From contig NZ_JBBECH010000082.1 of NCBI RefSeq assembly GCF_040881935.1, forward strand, positions 1 through 64,000: a DNA stretch of 64,000 nt. The letters are read 5' to 3'. The translations under genes were made by a program, and so were the position numbers. Of the stretch, positions 16,472 to 24,711 are shown piece by piece (within the stretch, counting starts at the first letter, position 1; every line of letters starts with the position of its first letter). Below the pieces are notes generated by a model. The model was given only the letters and a program-made list of their open reading frames with translations, was not told the DNA's origin and ran no database searches. The DNA comes from Saccharospirillum sp040881935 (lineage in GTDB: Bacteria > Pseudomonadota > Gammaproteobacteria > Pseudomonadales > Natronospirillaceae).

Positions 16472-16974
16472 CGCACCCTGGGTTGCAAGGTCTGGATGGT
16501 GCTATCGGGTAGCGTGATGCCGCCATGCAGCCGCCAGTTGGGTTCACTGTCCAAAGGCTGCAATAACAGTGAGCGCTCGCCTTCGATGGCCTCGGGCAAT
16601 TGACCGGTGAAGCGTCCATCCGGTGTCCGGCTCAGTTCGACTTCTACATCGCGTTGCGCGTGGGCATCGAAGACAAATAGCAATGACAGCGCCTGCGGGG
16701 CAGACTCGAGGTTGCCATTCAGGCGCAGGCTAACGCGGTCGCCGATCATCTGCATCTGGGCCTCCAGCTGCAGTTCCATGGCCAGATCGTCCGCTTCAGT
16801 ACTGACCACATAGCTGCGACCGTCTTTATACACATTGTCGGTCACTGACCCGTCGCTGGTTACCACCGAGATGTAAATCATCCAGATGCCGGCGGGCACG
16901 ACGAACAGCATCGGGCTGAACACCAGCCAGGGCCAGAATTGCCGGTACCAGGGGGTTATCGTGGTTTGGTTCAC
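16468..16974 (-). CDS. ccoH: cbb3 oxidase assembly protein CcoH (FixH)
   Basis: The 168-residue protein has one N-terminal span (WLVFSPMLFVVPAGIWMIYI) and then a periplasmic FixH-type domain. CcoH stabilises the cbb3 complex during assembly. I chose GTG 16974 (VNQTTITPWYRQFW) because a GGAGA ribosome site lies 6 bases upstream. An ATG four bases further upstream is in another frame. An alternative in-frame ATG at 17016 would add 14 residues without family support. Confidence 0.9.
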   Translation of the reverse strand: MNQTTITPWYRQFWPWLVFSPMLFVVPAGIWMIYISVVTSDGSVTDNVYKDGRSYVVSTEADDLAMELQLEAQMQMIGDRVSLRLNGNLESAPQALSLLFVFDAHAQRDVEVELSRTPDGRFTGQLPEAIEGERSLLLQPLDSEPNWRLHGGITLPDSTIQTLQPRVR

Positions 16975-17031
16975 ACATGTTCTCCAAAAATAGGCGGCGT
17001 TGGTACGCCGCTGCAAGGCTTGAAATCGGGG

Positions 17032-18441
17032 TCAGAAATTCGCCGGGCCAAAGAAGCGGCTTTCGGTTTCGGTGCTGACCTGGGCGTCATCCACGGCCGT
17101 GGCGGTAAAGAACACGTCGTTGTTGGGCACAGTCAGGTCTGCCGGGGGCAGTACCAGGCGCACGGTAAACGCCACTTCGCCACCTGCAATAACCTCGATT
17201 TGCTCTGGAGTGATTAATTCAACGCCGTTTAAACCCGCAACGCTCAGGGTATAGCTGCGATCAACCTGAGACATGTTCATCAGTTGAATGTTGTAGCTGT
17301 TTTCAACCAGACCCTGGGGTGTTATTCGGTGCAGGGCGCCGCGCCCGCGTTCGATTGACATTTCCAGCGGTACCCGTGTTGCGATCACCCAGGCAAACAA
17401 CACCACCATGATGGTCAGAGCAACGGCGTAACCGATGAGCCGGGGCCGCAGAATCCGCGAGGGTTTGCCTTCCAGGGCATGCTCGGTGGTGTATCGAATT
17501 AGGCCGGGTGCATAGCCCATCTTGTCCATAACGCTGTCGCAGGCATCGATGCAGGCGGCGCAGCCAATGCATTCATACTGCAGGCCATCGCGAATATCGA
17601 TGCCGGTTGGGCACACCTGGACGCACAAATCACAGTCAATGCAGTCGCCCAGATTCAGTTCCCGCGGGTCAATACCCCGGCGGCGGGATCCCCTGGGTTC
17701 GCCGCGTTTCTCGTCGTAGCTGACAGTCAGGGTGTCCTGGTCGAACATCACCGCCTGGAAGCGAGCGTAGGGGCACATGTAGATGCAGACCTGCTCGCGC
17801 AGCCAACCTGCGTTGCCGTAGGTCGCCAGAGTAAAAAAGGCAATCCAGAAGACAGCCCAGGCGCTGGTGCTAAAGGTGAATAAATCGGGAATCAGCTGCC
17901 GGATCGGCGTGAAATAGCCGACAAAGGTAATGGCCGTCGCCAATGCAACGAGCACCCAGAGCAGGTGCTTGGCAAATTTGCGACTGAACTTGAGCAGCGT
18001 CATGGGCTGTTCATCGAGTTTGATGCGGGCGTTGCGCTTACCCTCGGTTTTCTCCTCGATGAACATGAAGATCCAGGTCCAGACACTCTGCGGGCAGGTG
18101 TAACCACACCAGACGCGGCCAGCAAATACCGTAATAAAGAACAGCGCAAAGGCGCAGATAATCAGCGCCCAGGACAGCAGCATAAAATCCTGTGGCCAGA
18201 AAGTGATGCCGAAGACGTGAAACTGACGGCTGGGCAGGTCAAACCAGACGGCCTGGCGACCGTTCCAGTGTAGCCAGAGGGTGCCGAAGTAGGCGGCGAA
18301 CAACAACGCACCGCCATAGACGCGCAGGGAGCGGTAAAACCCCTTGATGCGTCGCACATAGATTTTCTCACGTTCCTGGTAGAGATCGACCGTTTTGACG
18401 GTGTTGTCCGTGACGTCTTTGACTTCAATTTTTTGGGTCAT
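17032..18441 (-). CDS. ccoG: cbb3 oxidase accessory protein CcoG (RdxA/FixG)
   Basis: The 469-residue membrane iron-sulfur protein has about five spans and two ferredoxin-type motifs, CIDCDLCVQVCPTGID and CIGCAACIDACDSVMDK. CcoG is linked to copper reduction and delivery for cbb3 oxidase. An immunoglobulin-like periplasmic domain forms the C terminus (about 350-469). It opens the ccoGHIS set and lies 92 bases after ccoP, with a strong hairpin between them. Confidence 0.95.
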   Translation of the reverse strand: MTQKIEVKDVTDNTVKTVDLYQEREKIYVRRIKGFYRSLRVYGGALLFAAYFGTLWLHWNGRQAVWFDLPSRQFHVFGITFWPQDFMLLSWALIICAFALFFITVFAGRVWCGYTCPQSVWTWIFMFIEEKTEGKRNARIKLDEQPMTLLKFSRKFAKHLLWVLVALATAITFVGYFTPIRQLIPDLFTFSTSAWAVFWIAFFTLATYGNAGWLREQVCIYMCPYARFQAVMFDQDTLTVSYDEKRGEPRGSRRRGIDPRELNLGDCIDCDLCVQVCPTGIDIRDGLQYECIGCAACIDACDSVMDKMGYAPGLIRYTTEHALEGKPSRILRPRLIGYAVALTIMVVLFAWVIATRVPLEMSIERGRGALHRITPQGLVENSYNIQLMNMSQVDRSYTLSVAGLNGVELITPEQIEVIAGGEVAFTVRLVLPPADLTVPNNDVFFTATAVDDAQVSTETESRFFGPANF

Positions 18442-18500
18442 GGTCCGAACTTACTAAAAGGCTTGGGGAACAGCGGCAATGTTTCCGAAACCCATTATAA

Positions 18501-18522
18501 GGGGAGCAGTAGCCTGCTCCCC
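18501..18522 (-). terminator. Hairpin between ccoP and ccoG
   Basis: A 9-bp perfect stem (GGGGAGCAG / CTGCTCCCC) with a 4-base loop follows the ccoP stop on the minus strand. It continues with TTATAATGGG rather than a T-run. It may be a partial terminator or an mRNA-stabilising stem that lowers ccoGHIS expression relative to ccoNOQP. TATAAT (18494-18499 on the minus strand) might also be a -10 element for ccoG. Confidence 0.55.
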
Positions 18523-18533
18523 TGGAAGACGGA

Positions 18534-19433
18534 TTAATTGTTGCTCAGGTCATAAACGTACCCTGACAGAATGTGTACCCGTTCTTCACCCAGAATGTTT
18601 TTCCAGGCGGGCATGTTACCGGCCCGGCCATTGTTCAGGGTGTATTGTACGGAATCCCGCACCGTTTCACCGGGAATCCGGTACAACCAGATGTTATCCG
18701 TCAGATTGGGCGCGCCCAGTGCCTGGTTACCGGTGCCGTCTTCGGCGTGGCAGGCGACACAGGAGGCGTTATACAGCGCTTCACCCTGACGAGCGAGGGA
18801 CGCGTTGACATTGCCCTGATCGGACAACTGCATCACGTACTCGGTAACGGCCCGAACACCCTGTGCACCGAGTGCGTCGCCCCAGGCTGGCATTTGTCCG
18901 CGCCGACCGTTGATCAGGGTGGCCTTGATGGTTTCGCCACTGCCACCGTACAACCAATCGTTATCGGTCAGGTTCGGGAATCCATAGCTGCCCTGGCCCG
19001 CCTGGCCATGGCACAAAGAGCAGTTATCTTCGAACAAGCGCTGGCCAATGCGCATGGCTTGAGCGTTGTCGGGCAGATCTTCGACCGGCATATTGGCCAG
19101 GCGCTCATAGATTTCACCGTAGCGGCGGTCGTGGGCAATCTGGCTGTCGGTCAGTTCTTTCTGCGAAGTCCAGTTCAGTACGCCGTCCCAGTTGCCTACC
19201 GGGTAGGCGATCAGGTAGAGCACCGCGAAGACGATGGTGATCCAGAACAGGTTCAGCCACCACTTGGGCAAGGGGTTGTTGAACTCCTCAATGCCATCGA
19301 AGCTGTGGCCGGTGGTGGATGCCCCTTCGCCGCCGGGATCTTTCATGCGCCGGGTCAGGGTAATCAGAATAACCAGCCCGCCGATGGAGATACCCGTCAG
19401 TAGAAAGATGTATGCATTCCAAAAGCTGCTCAT
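18534..19433 (-). CDS. ccoP: cbb3-type cytochrome c oxidase subunit III (diheme)
   Basis: The 299-residue diheme c-type cytochrome passes electrons to CcoO. It has two N-terminal spans (about 5-26 and 58-80) and two heme motifs, CSLCH (138-142) and CVACH (225-229). Each is followed by a likely axial Met in QMPAW or NMPAW. Two N-terminal spans mark the longer CcoP type seen in Pseudomonas and relatives. Its start overlaps the ccoQ stop (ATGA). Confidence 0.96.
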   Translation of the reverse strand: MSSFWNAYIFLLTGISIGGLVILITLTRRMKDPGGEGASTTGHSFDGIEEFNNPLPKWWLNLFWITIVFAVLYLIAYPVGNWDGVLNWTSQKELTDSQIAHDRRYGEIYERLANMPVEDLPDNAQAMRIGQRLFEDNCSLCHGQAGQGSYGFPNLTDNDWLYGGSGETIKATLINGRRGQMPAWGDALGAQGVRAVTEYVMQLSDQGNVNASLARQGEALYNASCVACHAEDGTGNQALGAPNLTDNIWLYRIPGETVRDSVQYTLNNGRAGNMPAWKNILGEERVHILSGYVYDLSNN

Positions 19434-19612
19434 TGTTTGTCGTCTCCTGTCCGGGCTTGAGTCTTCTTGTGCAGCGCTTCGTCCTCGAACGGCAGGTTGG
19501 CCGCTTCGTCAAATTTCTTCTTGCGCTTGCCGCTGTAAGCCCAAATCACAATGCCAAAGAACGCTACCATGGTGAAAATTGTGGCCAGACCTCTGAAATC
19601 GTTGATATCCAT
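19430..19612 (-). CDS. ccoQ: cbb3-type cytochrome oxidase subunit IV
   Basis: The 60-residue protein has one membrane span (LATIFTMVAFFGIVIWAYSG) and then a lysine-rich KRKKKFDEAANLPFED tail. This is typical of CcoQ, which stabilises the oxidase. It starts 3 bases after ccoO and overlaps ccoP. Confidence 0.95.
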   Translation of the reverse strand: MDINDFRGLATIFTMVAFFGIVIWAYSGKRKKKFDEAANLPFEDEALHKKTQARTGDDKQ

Positions 19613-19615
19613 CGG

Positions 19616-20221
19616 TTACCGGCCTGTCACTAGAGTGCCGAGCTGCTGCAGATAGGCAACCAGCGCATCGATTTCAGCAACACCATCGACTTCGCTTGCG
19701 GCGTTGGCAATTTGCTCGTCCGTGTAAGGCACACCGACCCGGCGCAGAGCCGTCATCTTGGCGCCGGTCTTGGAGCCATCAACCGTCCATTCAAACAACC
19801 AGGGAAACGCTGGCATGTTGGACTCTGGTACGACCGAACGCGGGTCATAGAGGTGCGCTTTCTGCCATTCGTCACTGTAACGTTGACCGACACGGGCCAG
19901 GTCCGGTCCGGTGCGTTTTGAACCCCACAGGAAGGGGTGTTCATAGACGTCTTCGCCAGCCTGGGAGTAGGGGCCGTAGCGTTCCACTTCGGCGCGCAAT
20001 GGCCGCACCATCTGGGTGTGGCACACGTGGCAGCCTTCACGAATGTAGATGTCACGGCCTTCCAGTTCCAGAGCGCTGTAGGGTTCCAGGCCTTCGATAG
20101 GCTCGGTGACTTCATCCTGTGAGAACAGCGGCACAATTTCGACCAGGCCGCCGAAGCTGATGGCAATCAGCACCAGCACGACCATCAGGCCGACGTTTTT
20201 TTCAACCGTTTCGTGTTGCAT
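19616..20221 (-). CDS. ccoO: cbb3-type cytochrome c oxidase subunit II (monoheme)
   Basis: The 201-residue membrane-anchored cytochrome c has an N-terminal span (about 11-31), a heme motif CHVCH (64-68) and the family sequence REGCHVCHTQMVRPL. It links CcoP to the catalytic subunit CcoN. It lies 17 bases after ccoN in the ccoNOQP operon. Confidence 0.96.
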   Translation of the reverse strand: MQHETVEKNVGLMVVLVLIAISFGGLVEIVPLFSQDEVTEPIEGLEPYSALELEGRDIYIREGCHVCHTQMVRPLRAEVERYGPYSQAGEDVYEHPFLWGSKRTGPDLARVGQRYSDEWQKAHLYDPRSVVPESNMPAFPWLFEWTVDGSKTGAKMTALRRVGVPYTDEQIANAASEVDGVAEIDALVAYLQQLGTLVTGR

Positions 20222-20238
20222 CGTATCCGTCCTAACCG

Positions 20239-21678
20239 TTAAGCGGGCTGAGCGGCGGTGTTTGCCGCGATGGTTTTGCTTTCGCTCCGGATGGTCATCC
20301 AGACGTTGTAGGCCATCAGTAACATGCCGGACAGAAACACCATGCCGCCGATCATGCGCACCACGTAGCCCGGCCAGCTGACCTCAACGCCTTGAACAAA
20401 GCTGTACATCAGGGTGCCGTCGGTATTGACCGCGCGCCACATCAGGCCCTGGGCAATGCCGTTAACCCACATGGCGGCGATGTACAGAACGGTACCGATG
20501 GTCGCCAGCCAGAAGTGGGCGTTAATCAGCGCTATGCTGTACATCTGCGTCTGGCCATAGAGGCGTGGAATGGTGTGATACAGGGCGCCAATGGAGATCA
20601 TCGCAACCCAGCCAAGCGCGCCGGAGTGAACGTGGCCAATGGTCCAGTCGGTATTGTGGGACAAGGCGTTTACCGTCTTGATGGCCATCATTGGGCCTTC
20701 AAAGGTGGCCATGCCGTAAAACGACAGCGAAACTACCAGGAAACGCAGAATCGGGTCGGTACGCAGTTTGTGCCAGGCGCCGCTCATGGTCATCATGCCG
20801 TTAATCATGCCGCCCCAGCTTGGCGCCAGCAAAATCAGTGACATGACCATGCCGAGGTTTTGGGCCCAGTCCGGCAGGGACGAGTAGTGCAGGTGGTGGC
20901 CACCCGCCCACATGTAAACCGAGATCAGTGCCCAGAAGTGAACGATGGACAGGCGGTAGGAGTAAATCGGGCGTTCAGCCTGCTTGGGCACATAATAGTA
21001 CATCATGCCCAGGAACCCGGCGGTCAAAAAGAAGCCCACCGCATTGTGGCCGTACCACCACTGAACCATGGCATCCATGGTGCCCGCATAGGCTGAATAT
21101 GATTTAAACATCGACACCGGAATGGCCGCGCTGTTAACAACGTGCAACACCGCCACGGTGATGATAAAGGCCAGATAAAACCAGTTGCCGACGTAAATGT
21201 GCGGCATCTTACGGCGGCTGATGGTGCCGACGAAGACGGCCAGGTAGGACAGCCAGACCAGGGCGATCAGAATGTCGATAGGCCATTCCAGTTCGGCGTA
21301 TTCCTTGGTAGATGTCAGGCCCAGCGGCAGTGTCACTACAGCAGCAACGATCACCGCCTGCCAACCCCAGAAGGTAAATTTGACCAATCCTTCAAAAGCC
21401 AACCGGGCCTGGGTGGTGCGTTGTACCACATAATAGGAAGTGGCGAACAACGCAGAACCGCCAAAAGCGAAAATGACGGCGTTGGTGTGCAGGGGACGCA
21501 AGCGGCCGAAATGGAAATAGGGGCCGAGGTTCAGTTCCGGGAATGCCATCTGGGCGGCGATGATAACGCCAACCAGCATGCCGACAATCCCCCAGACAAC
21601 AGTCATGATGGAGAATTGACGCACAACCGTATAGTTGTACGTCGTCTGCTCCTCAGGCACGGTAGTAGAGTTGCTCAT
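20239..21678 (-). CDS. ccoN: cbb3-type cytochrome c oxidase subunit I (catalytic)
   Basis: This 479-residue, 12-span heme-copper oxidase subunit reduces oxygen to water at low oxygen levels. The N-terminal motif PYFHFGRLRPLHTNAVIFAF and the GGHHLHYSSLPDW segment supply heme and copper ligands. WTIGHVHSGALGWV is another typical histidine region. It is the first gene of the operon, with an Anr/FNR-like box about 80-93 bases upstream of the start. Confidence 0.97.
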   Translation of the reverse strand: MSNSTTVPEEQTTYNYTVVRQFSIMTVVWGIVGMLVGVIIAAQMAFPELNLGPYFHFGRLRPLHTNAVIFAFGGSALFATSYYVVQRTTQARLAFEGLVKFTFWGWQAVIVAAVVTLPLGLTSTKEYAELEWPIDILIALVWLSYLAVFVGTISRRKMPHIYVGNWFYLAFIITVAVLHVVNSAAIPVSMFKSYSAYAGTMDAMVQWWYGHNAVGFFLTAGFLGMMYYYVPKQAERPIYSYRLSIVHFWALISVYMWAGGHHLHYSSLPDWAQNLGMVMSLILLAPSWGGMINGMMTMSGAWHKLRTDPILRFLVVSLSFYGMATFEGPMMAIKTVNALSHNTDWTIGHVHSGALGWVAMISIGALYHTIPRLYGQTQMYSIALINAHFWLATIGTVLYIAAMWVNGIAQGLMWRAVNTDGTLMYSFVQGVEVSWPGYVVRMIGGMVFLSGMLLMAYNVWMTIRSESKTIAANTAAQPA

Positions 21679-21728
21679 GGATCAGCTTCCGATAGGGTGT
21701 GTAAGGGTTCAAAGAAGTAGGCGGCGAA

Positions 21729-21771
21729 AGTATGCTGAGTCGATATGCCATTTGCAAATGACGCAGATCAA
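21729..21771 (-). promoter_or_regulatory. Anr/FNR-type promoter of ccoN
   Basis: On the minus strand TTGATCTGCGTCAT (21771 to 21758) matches the Anr/FNR consensus TTGAT-N4-RTCAA except for the last base. A -10-like CATACT (21734-21729) would place the transcription start near 21723. That puts the box centre at about -41.5, the class II activation position. The 5' leader would be about 45 bases. A perfect CATTTGCAAATG dyad (21749-21760) overlaps the box's downstream edge. Confidence 0.65.
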
Positions 21772-21894
21772 TAACATCGCTATAAGTTATTGTTTTGTCG
21801 ATTTATTACGATTATTTCCGGGGGAGTGTAGAACAGCGGCTCAGCCCTGCATGAATCTTGTACAGGATGGCGGTACCAGAGCCGTTTTGTCTGA

Positions 21895-23358
21895 TCAGAC
21901 CGCGCTGCGCTTAAGCTTGATCTGGTCGGTAGTTTCCCCCCGTTGTAACAGAGACTGGGCTCGTGCTTCGAGCGACAGGCCGTGTCGAAAGTTTTTCAGG
22001 CGGATTGAACTGTTGCTGGTGCAGTATCCTTTATGGGTAATCAGGGAGTCGTTGCTCTGGGTGCTGATCAGCAACGCCTCGGACAACCGGTCCTTAATGC
22101 GCACCGCCACCGGTTGCAGGTTTCCCGTCAGGTATTCAAAACCGCAGATCCGCTCCCGGTTGTTACGGTGTATCCAGCGAATGATGCCGAGCCGATCTTG
22201 GCTGTCTTGGCCGTCGTCCTGATCCCGGTGCATTAGCACATCGCCGACATTCAGTGACACCGTATCATCCCGCAGCCGGATGCAGGCCCCCTGTTTGCTG
22301 CTATTCAAGGTGGTAATGCTGGCCAGTTGCTCTTCCCGGGCACCGTTGATCCGCAAATACTGATGTACCGAGTGCAAGCCAATGGCGGCCAGAGTCTGTT
22401 GCTCGAGTGCATCCCGCTCGAACCGGCGAGAGCCTACCTGCTTCCAGGCGGATATGGCTTTTTTCAGCGTCATGAACAAATCGATGCTATCGATTTCAGC
22501 CGGCAGCCCGAGTTTTTCCGGAGACAGGCCCTGGCGCAGGTTTTTCATGTGCTGGCGGGCCTGTTCAATCACCGGTAGCGGGTTCAGTGCCAGAATGGAT
22601 TCGTCATTACCTGCGCCGTGTATTTCCCGGGCTGTCTGAATGCCGCGGTTGGCCTCGGCATCGATGTAAAAGTAGCGGTTATTGAAGTCACGCCGTTCCT
22701 GATGACTGAGTCGGGCCCGAAACGCCCAGTGGCCGAGGTAGGCATCCAGAATCAGACGCTCGGTGTGACTGAGGTGTTCGGTCTGACTGGCCGATAGCAG
22801 AAGGGCATGCTTGTAGCGGGCCTCTATGTCACCGCGGTCTGGTGCCAGTGCCTGAAAATCCGTCAGACGGCGTTGATTGGCAAACTGAAACAGACGGTGC
22901 ATTTCACCCCATAGAGCGCCAGGTTGGCTGCGGTATTGCGAAGAAAAATCGTTCAGGTGAATCGACAGCGCCGACATGGCCCAATATAAAAAGCGAGCCC
23001 ATTCTTCCTTGGAGCGGGACGTGCAATCGCGCAGCAGGAGCTTGGTGGCGTAAGACAGTTCCCGGTTACACTCCCCAAGCAGGGTTGTAGACAGCCCGCG
23101 ATCGGCCATCATTGGCGCCTGCTGCATATAAATGAGGTAATGTTGAATCAGATTTTCGGTCAGTTCCTGACGCATTTCACCTTGCAGGGGGACGCGATTC
23201 AGGTTGTGTAGGTAGGATGCGATTTTTTCCAGTCGCGCTCCAATGTGCTCAGCATCCATGACCTGGTTAACCAGGACGTCACGATACAGCGCCAGCGTCT
23301 CCTGGCTCAGGTGCAGTGCCTGATTTGGCAGGGTAAGGTGCAAAGCGACAAAGCTCAT
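21895..23358 (-). CDS. Protein with C-terminal PilZ-like domain
   Basis: The 487-residue protein has a long helical N-terminal region of unknown function and a C-terminal PilZ-like domain. PilZ domains bind cyclic di-GMP through RxxxR and (D/N)xSxxG. I see RRFER at 311-315 and NSSKQG at 352-357, followed by VGDVLMHRD and RLGIIRWIHR, which fit the PilZ beta barrel. The spacing between the motifs is longer than usual. I placed the start at ATG 23358 with GGAGACAG upstream, since the extra 56 residues of the open frame look unrelated. It precedes ccoN on the same strand by 216 bases. A CRP-type site lies about 117 bases upstream. Confidence 0.72.
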   Translation of the reverse strand: MSFVALHLTLPNQALHLSQETLALYRDVLVNQVMDAEHIGARLEKIASYLHNLNRVPLQGEMRQELTENLIQHYLIYMQQAPMMADRGLSTTLLGECNRELSYATKLLLRDCTSRSKEEWARFLYWAMSALSIHLNDFSSQYRSQPGALWGEMHRLFQFANQRRLTDFQALAPDRGDIEARYKHALLLSASQTEHLSHTERLILDAYLGHWAFRARLSHQERRDFNNRYFYIDAEANRGIQTAREIHGAGNDESILALNPLPVIEQARQHMKNLRQGLSPEKLGLPAEIDSIDLFMTLKKAISAWKQVGSRRFERDALEQQTLAAIGLHSVHQYLRINGAREEQLASITTLNSSKQGACIRLRDDTVSLNVGDVLMHRDQDDGQDSQDRLGIIRWIHRNNRERICGFEYLTGNLQPVAVRIKDRLSEALLISTQSNDSLITHKGYCTSNSSIRLKNFRHGLSLEARAQSLLQRGETTDQIKLKRSAV

Positions 23359-23474
23359 GGATCTGTCTCCCAAAAGGGTGGTCTTATTGGGCTCGATCTC
23401 CCACAGTGAACATAGGCGGAGTTGTGAACAACCGATGTTCCAAATCGGATCGGCTCTCAATATTCTGCTGGCTA

Positions 23475-23490
23475 TGTGATGCAGATCACA
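23475..23490. promoter_or_regulatory. Perfect CRP/Vfr-type binding site
   Basis: TGTGATGCAGATCACA is a perfect TGTGA-N6-TCACA palindrome, the consensus for CRP and its Pseudomonas homologue Vfr. It lies between the divergent PilZ-like gene (start 23358) and acylphosphatase gene (start 23651). It could therefore serve either promoter. I cannot identify the matching -10 with confidence. Confidence 0.6.
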
Positions 23491-23650
23491 ACCAGACTGA
23501 TGTTGGATCATTTTAGATGACACCATCGTCGTTGGCTAGGTATGAGATCAAACCGCCAATAAAGTAAAGACAGACAACCGATATCCCCGATAAACTCCGA
23601 GTCGAAAAATGAATTCTTTGATAATAGCAGGGCGCAGCCGCATGTTGTGT

Positions 23651-23914
23651 ATGAAAGCCTGGGTATATGGCAAGGTTCAGGGCGTCGGCTACCGGATGTT
23701 TTGTCGGCGCCAAGCGCGTGATCTGGGGATCCGGGGCTATGCCATTAATCTTGAGGATGGTCGGGTGGAGGTCATGATGGTAGGCACTGAACCGCAACTG
23801 GCTGCCATGCTTGATGCGCTGCATGAAGGTCCCCGGTTTTCCCAGGTATTGGGCGTCGATGTAGAGCGCGTAGACCCGGGCGTTCCGCCTCCGGAAGGGT
23901 TTGTGATGGGTTAG
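23651..23914 (+). CDS. Acylphosphatase
   Basis: This small enzyme (about 87 residues) hydrolyses acyl phosphates such as carbamoyl phosphate. The signature VYGKVQGVGYRMFCRRQA holds the phosphate-binding Arg (R15), and YAINLEDGRVEV holds the catalytic Asn (N33). I prefer ATG 23651 (MKAWVYG). An ATG at 23642 would add three residues, and one at 23609 adds a non-conserved extension. It is convergent with the transglycosylase gene, separated by 10 bases. Confidence 0.92.
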   Translation: MKAWVYGKVQGVGYRMFCRRQARDLGIRGYAINLEDGRVEVMMVGTEPQLAAMLDALHEGPRFSQVLGVDVERVDPGVPPPEGFVMG

Positions 23915-23924
23915 CGAGTGGTTG

Positions 23925-24494
23925 CTAGCTGGCGTTGAACCGCCAGCGCTGGTGCCAGTAGCGCAAGACTCGCTCCGGGTACCATGTCTGGCCCCGGCTG
24001 CCGTTGTAGCGTGCCAGAGCACGAATCAGGCTGCCGTCCTCGATTTCAAGGTAATGTGCCAGAATGGTACAGCCGTAGCGAAGGTTGGTATCAAGATCAA
24101 AGAGGTTATCGTCTTCACGACCAATTTCCCGGGTCCAGAATGGCATGATCTGCATCATGCCACGGGCTCCCGCCGAAGAAATGGCGTATTGATCAAAATT
24201 GCTTTCGACCTGAATCAGTGCCAGCACCAGCCCTGGGTCCAGCCCGGCTGCCGTCGCTTCACGGTGGATGCGGCTAAGCAGGTCAATACGCTCATCCGCC
24301 GGTTTGACCCAGCGACCCAGCGGGGTGGACATGCTTGCCAGCCAGACCTGGCCCACATAGCGGTCTTCAAAGGAACCATCCTGCGCCAGGGCGGTTTCAA
24401 GGGAGGCCAGCAATTGCGGGTCGGGAGCGTCTTCTGCATGCGCCGGTGCCAGCAACATCAGGCCCACAACGATGAACAGCATCGGTCGTATCAC
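23925..24494 (-). CDS. Secreted lytic transglycosylase, Slt-like domain
   Basis: The protein of about 189 residues has a signal peptide (MIRPMLFIVVGLMLLAPAHA) and a soluble lytic transglycosylase domain. The catalytic Glu lies in QVESNF (E97), followed by GARGMMQIMP (109-118) and the ARYNGSRG motif. It probably cleaves peptidoglycan in the periplasm. I chose GTG 24494 because AGGA lies just upstream and it starts the signal peptide. ATG 24482 is an alternative, and the open frame runs further upstream without homology. Confidence 0.88.
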   Translation of the reverse strand: MIRPMLFIVVGLMLLAPAHAEDAPDPQLLASLETALAQDGSFEDRYVGQVWLASMSTPLGRWVKPADERIDLLSRIHREATAAGLDPGLVLALIQVESNFDQYAISSAGARGMMQIMPFWTREIGREDDNLFDLDTNLRYGCTILAHYLEIEDGSLIRALARYNGSRGQTWYPERVLRYWHQRWRFNAS

Positions 24495-24664
24495 AGTAAA
24501 TCCTGACTCGGGGTTGGATCGAATAGGGGAGTTTAGCCGAAAACCCGGCTGATTTGCCAAGTCAGGAGCGTTAACGTGCGCGAATACCGGCAGGTTATTC
24601 GCCCGGGCCTGTACTGCGCTCAATTCAGAGTGTGGCCGTGGTAGTCTATCTCCTGTTCAATCGG

Positions 24665-24670
24665 TATAAT
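24665..24670 (+). promoter_or_regulatory. Possible -10 element of aspS
   Basis: A consensus TATAAT lies 42 bases before the aspS start. I see no good -35 hexamer at 16-18 bases upstream, so this is only a candidate sigma-70 promoter. Confidence 0.4.
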
Positions 24671-24711
24671 GCCGCCCTTTTCGAATTTGAACCGCCAGAT
24701 CAGGAAATCTT

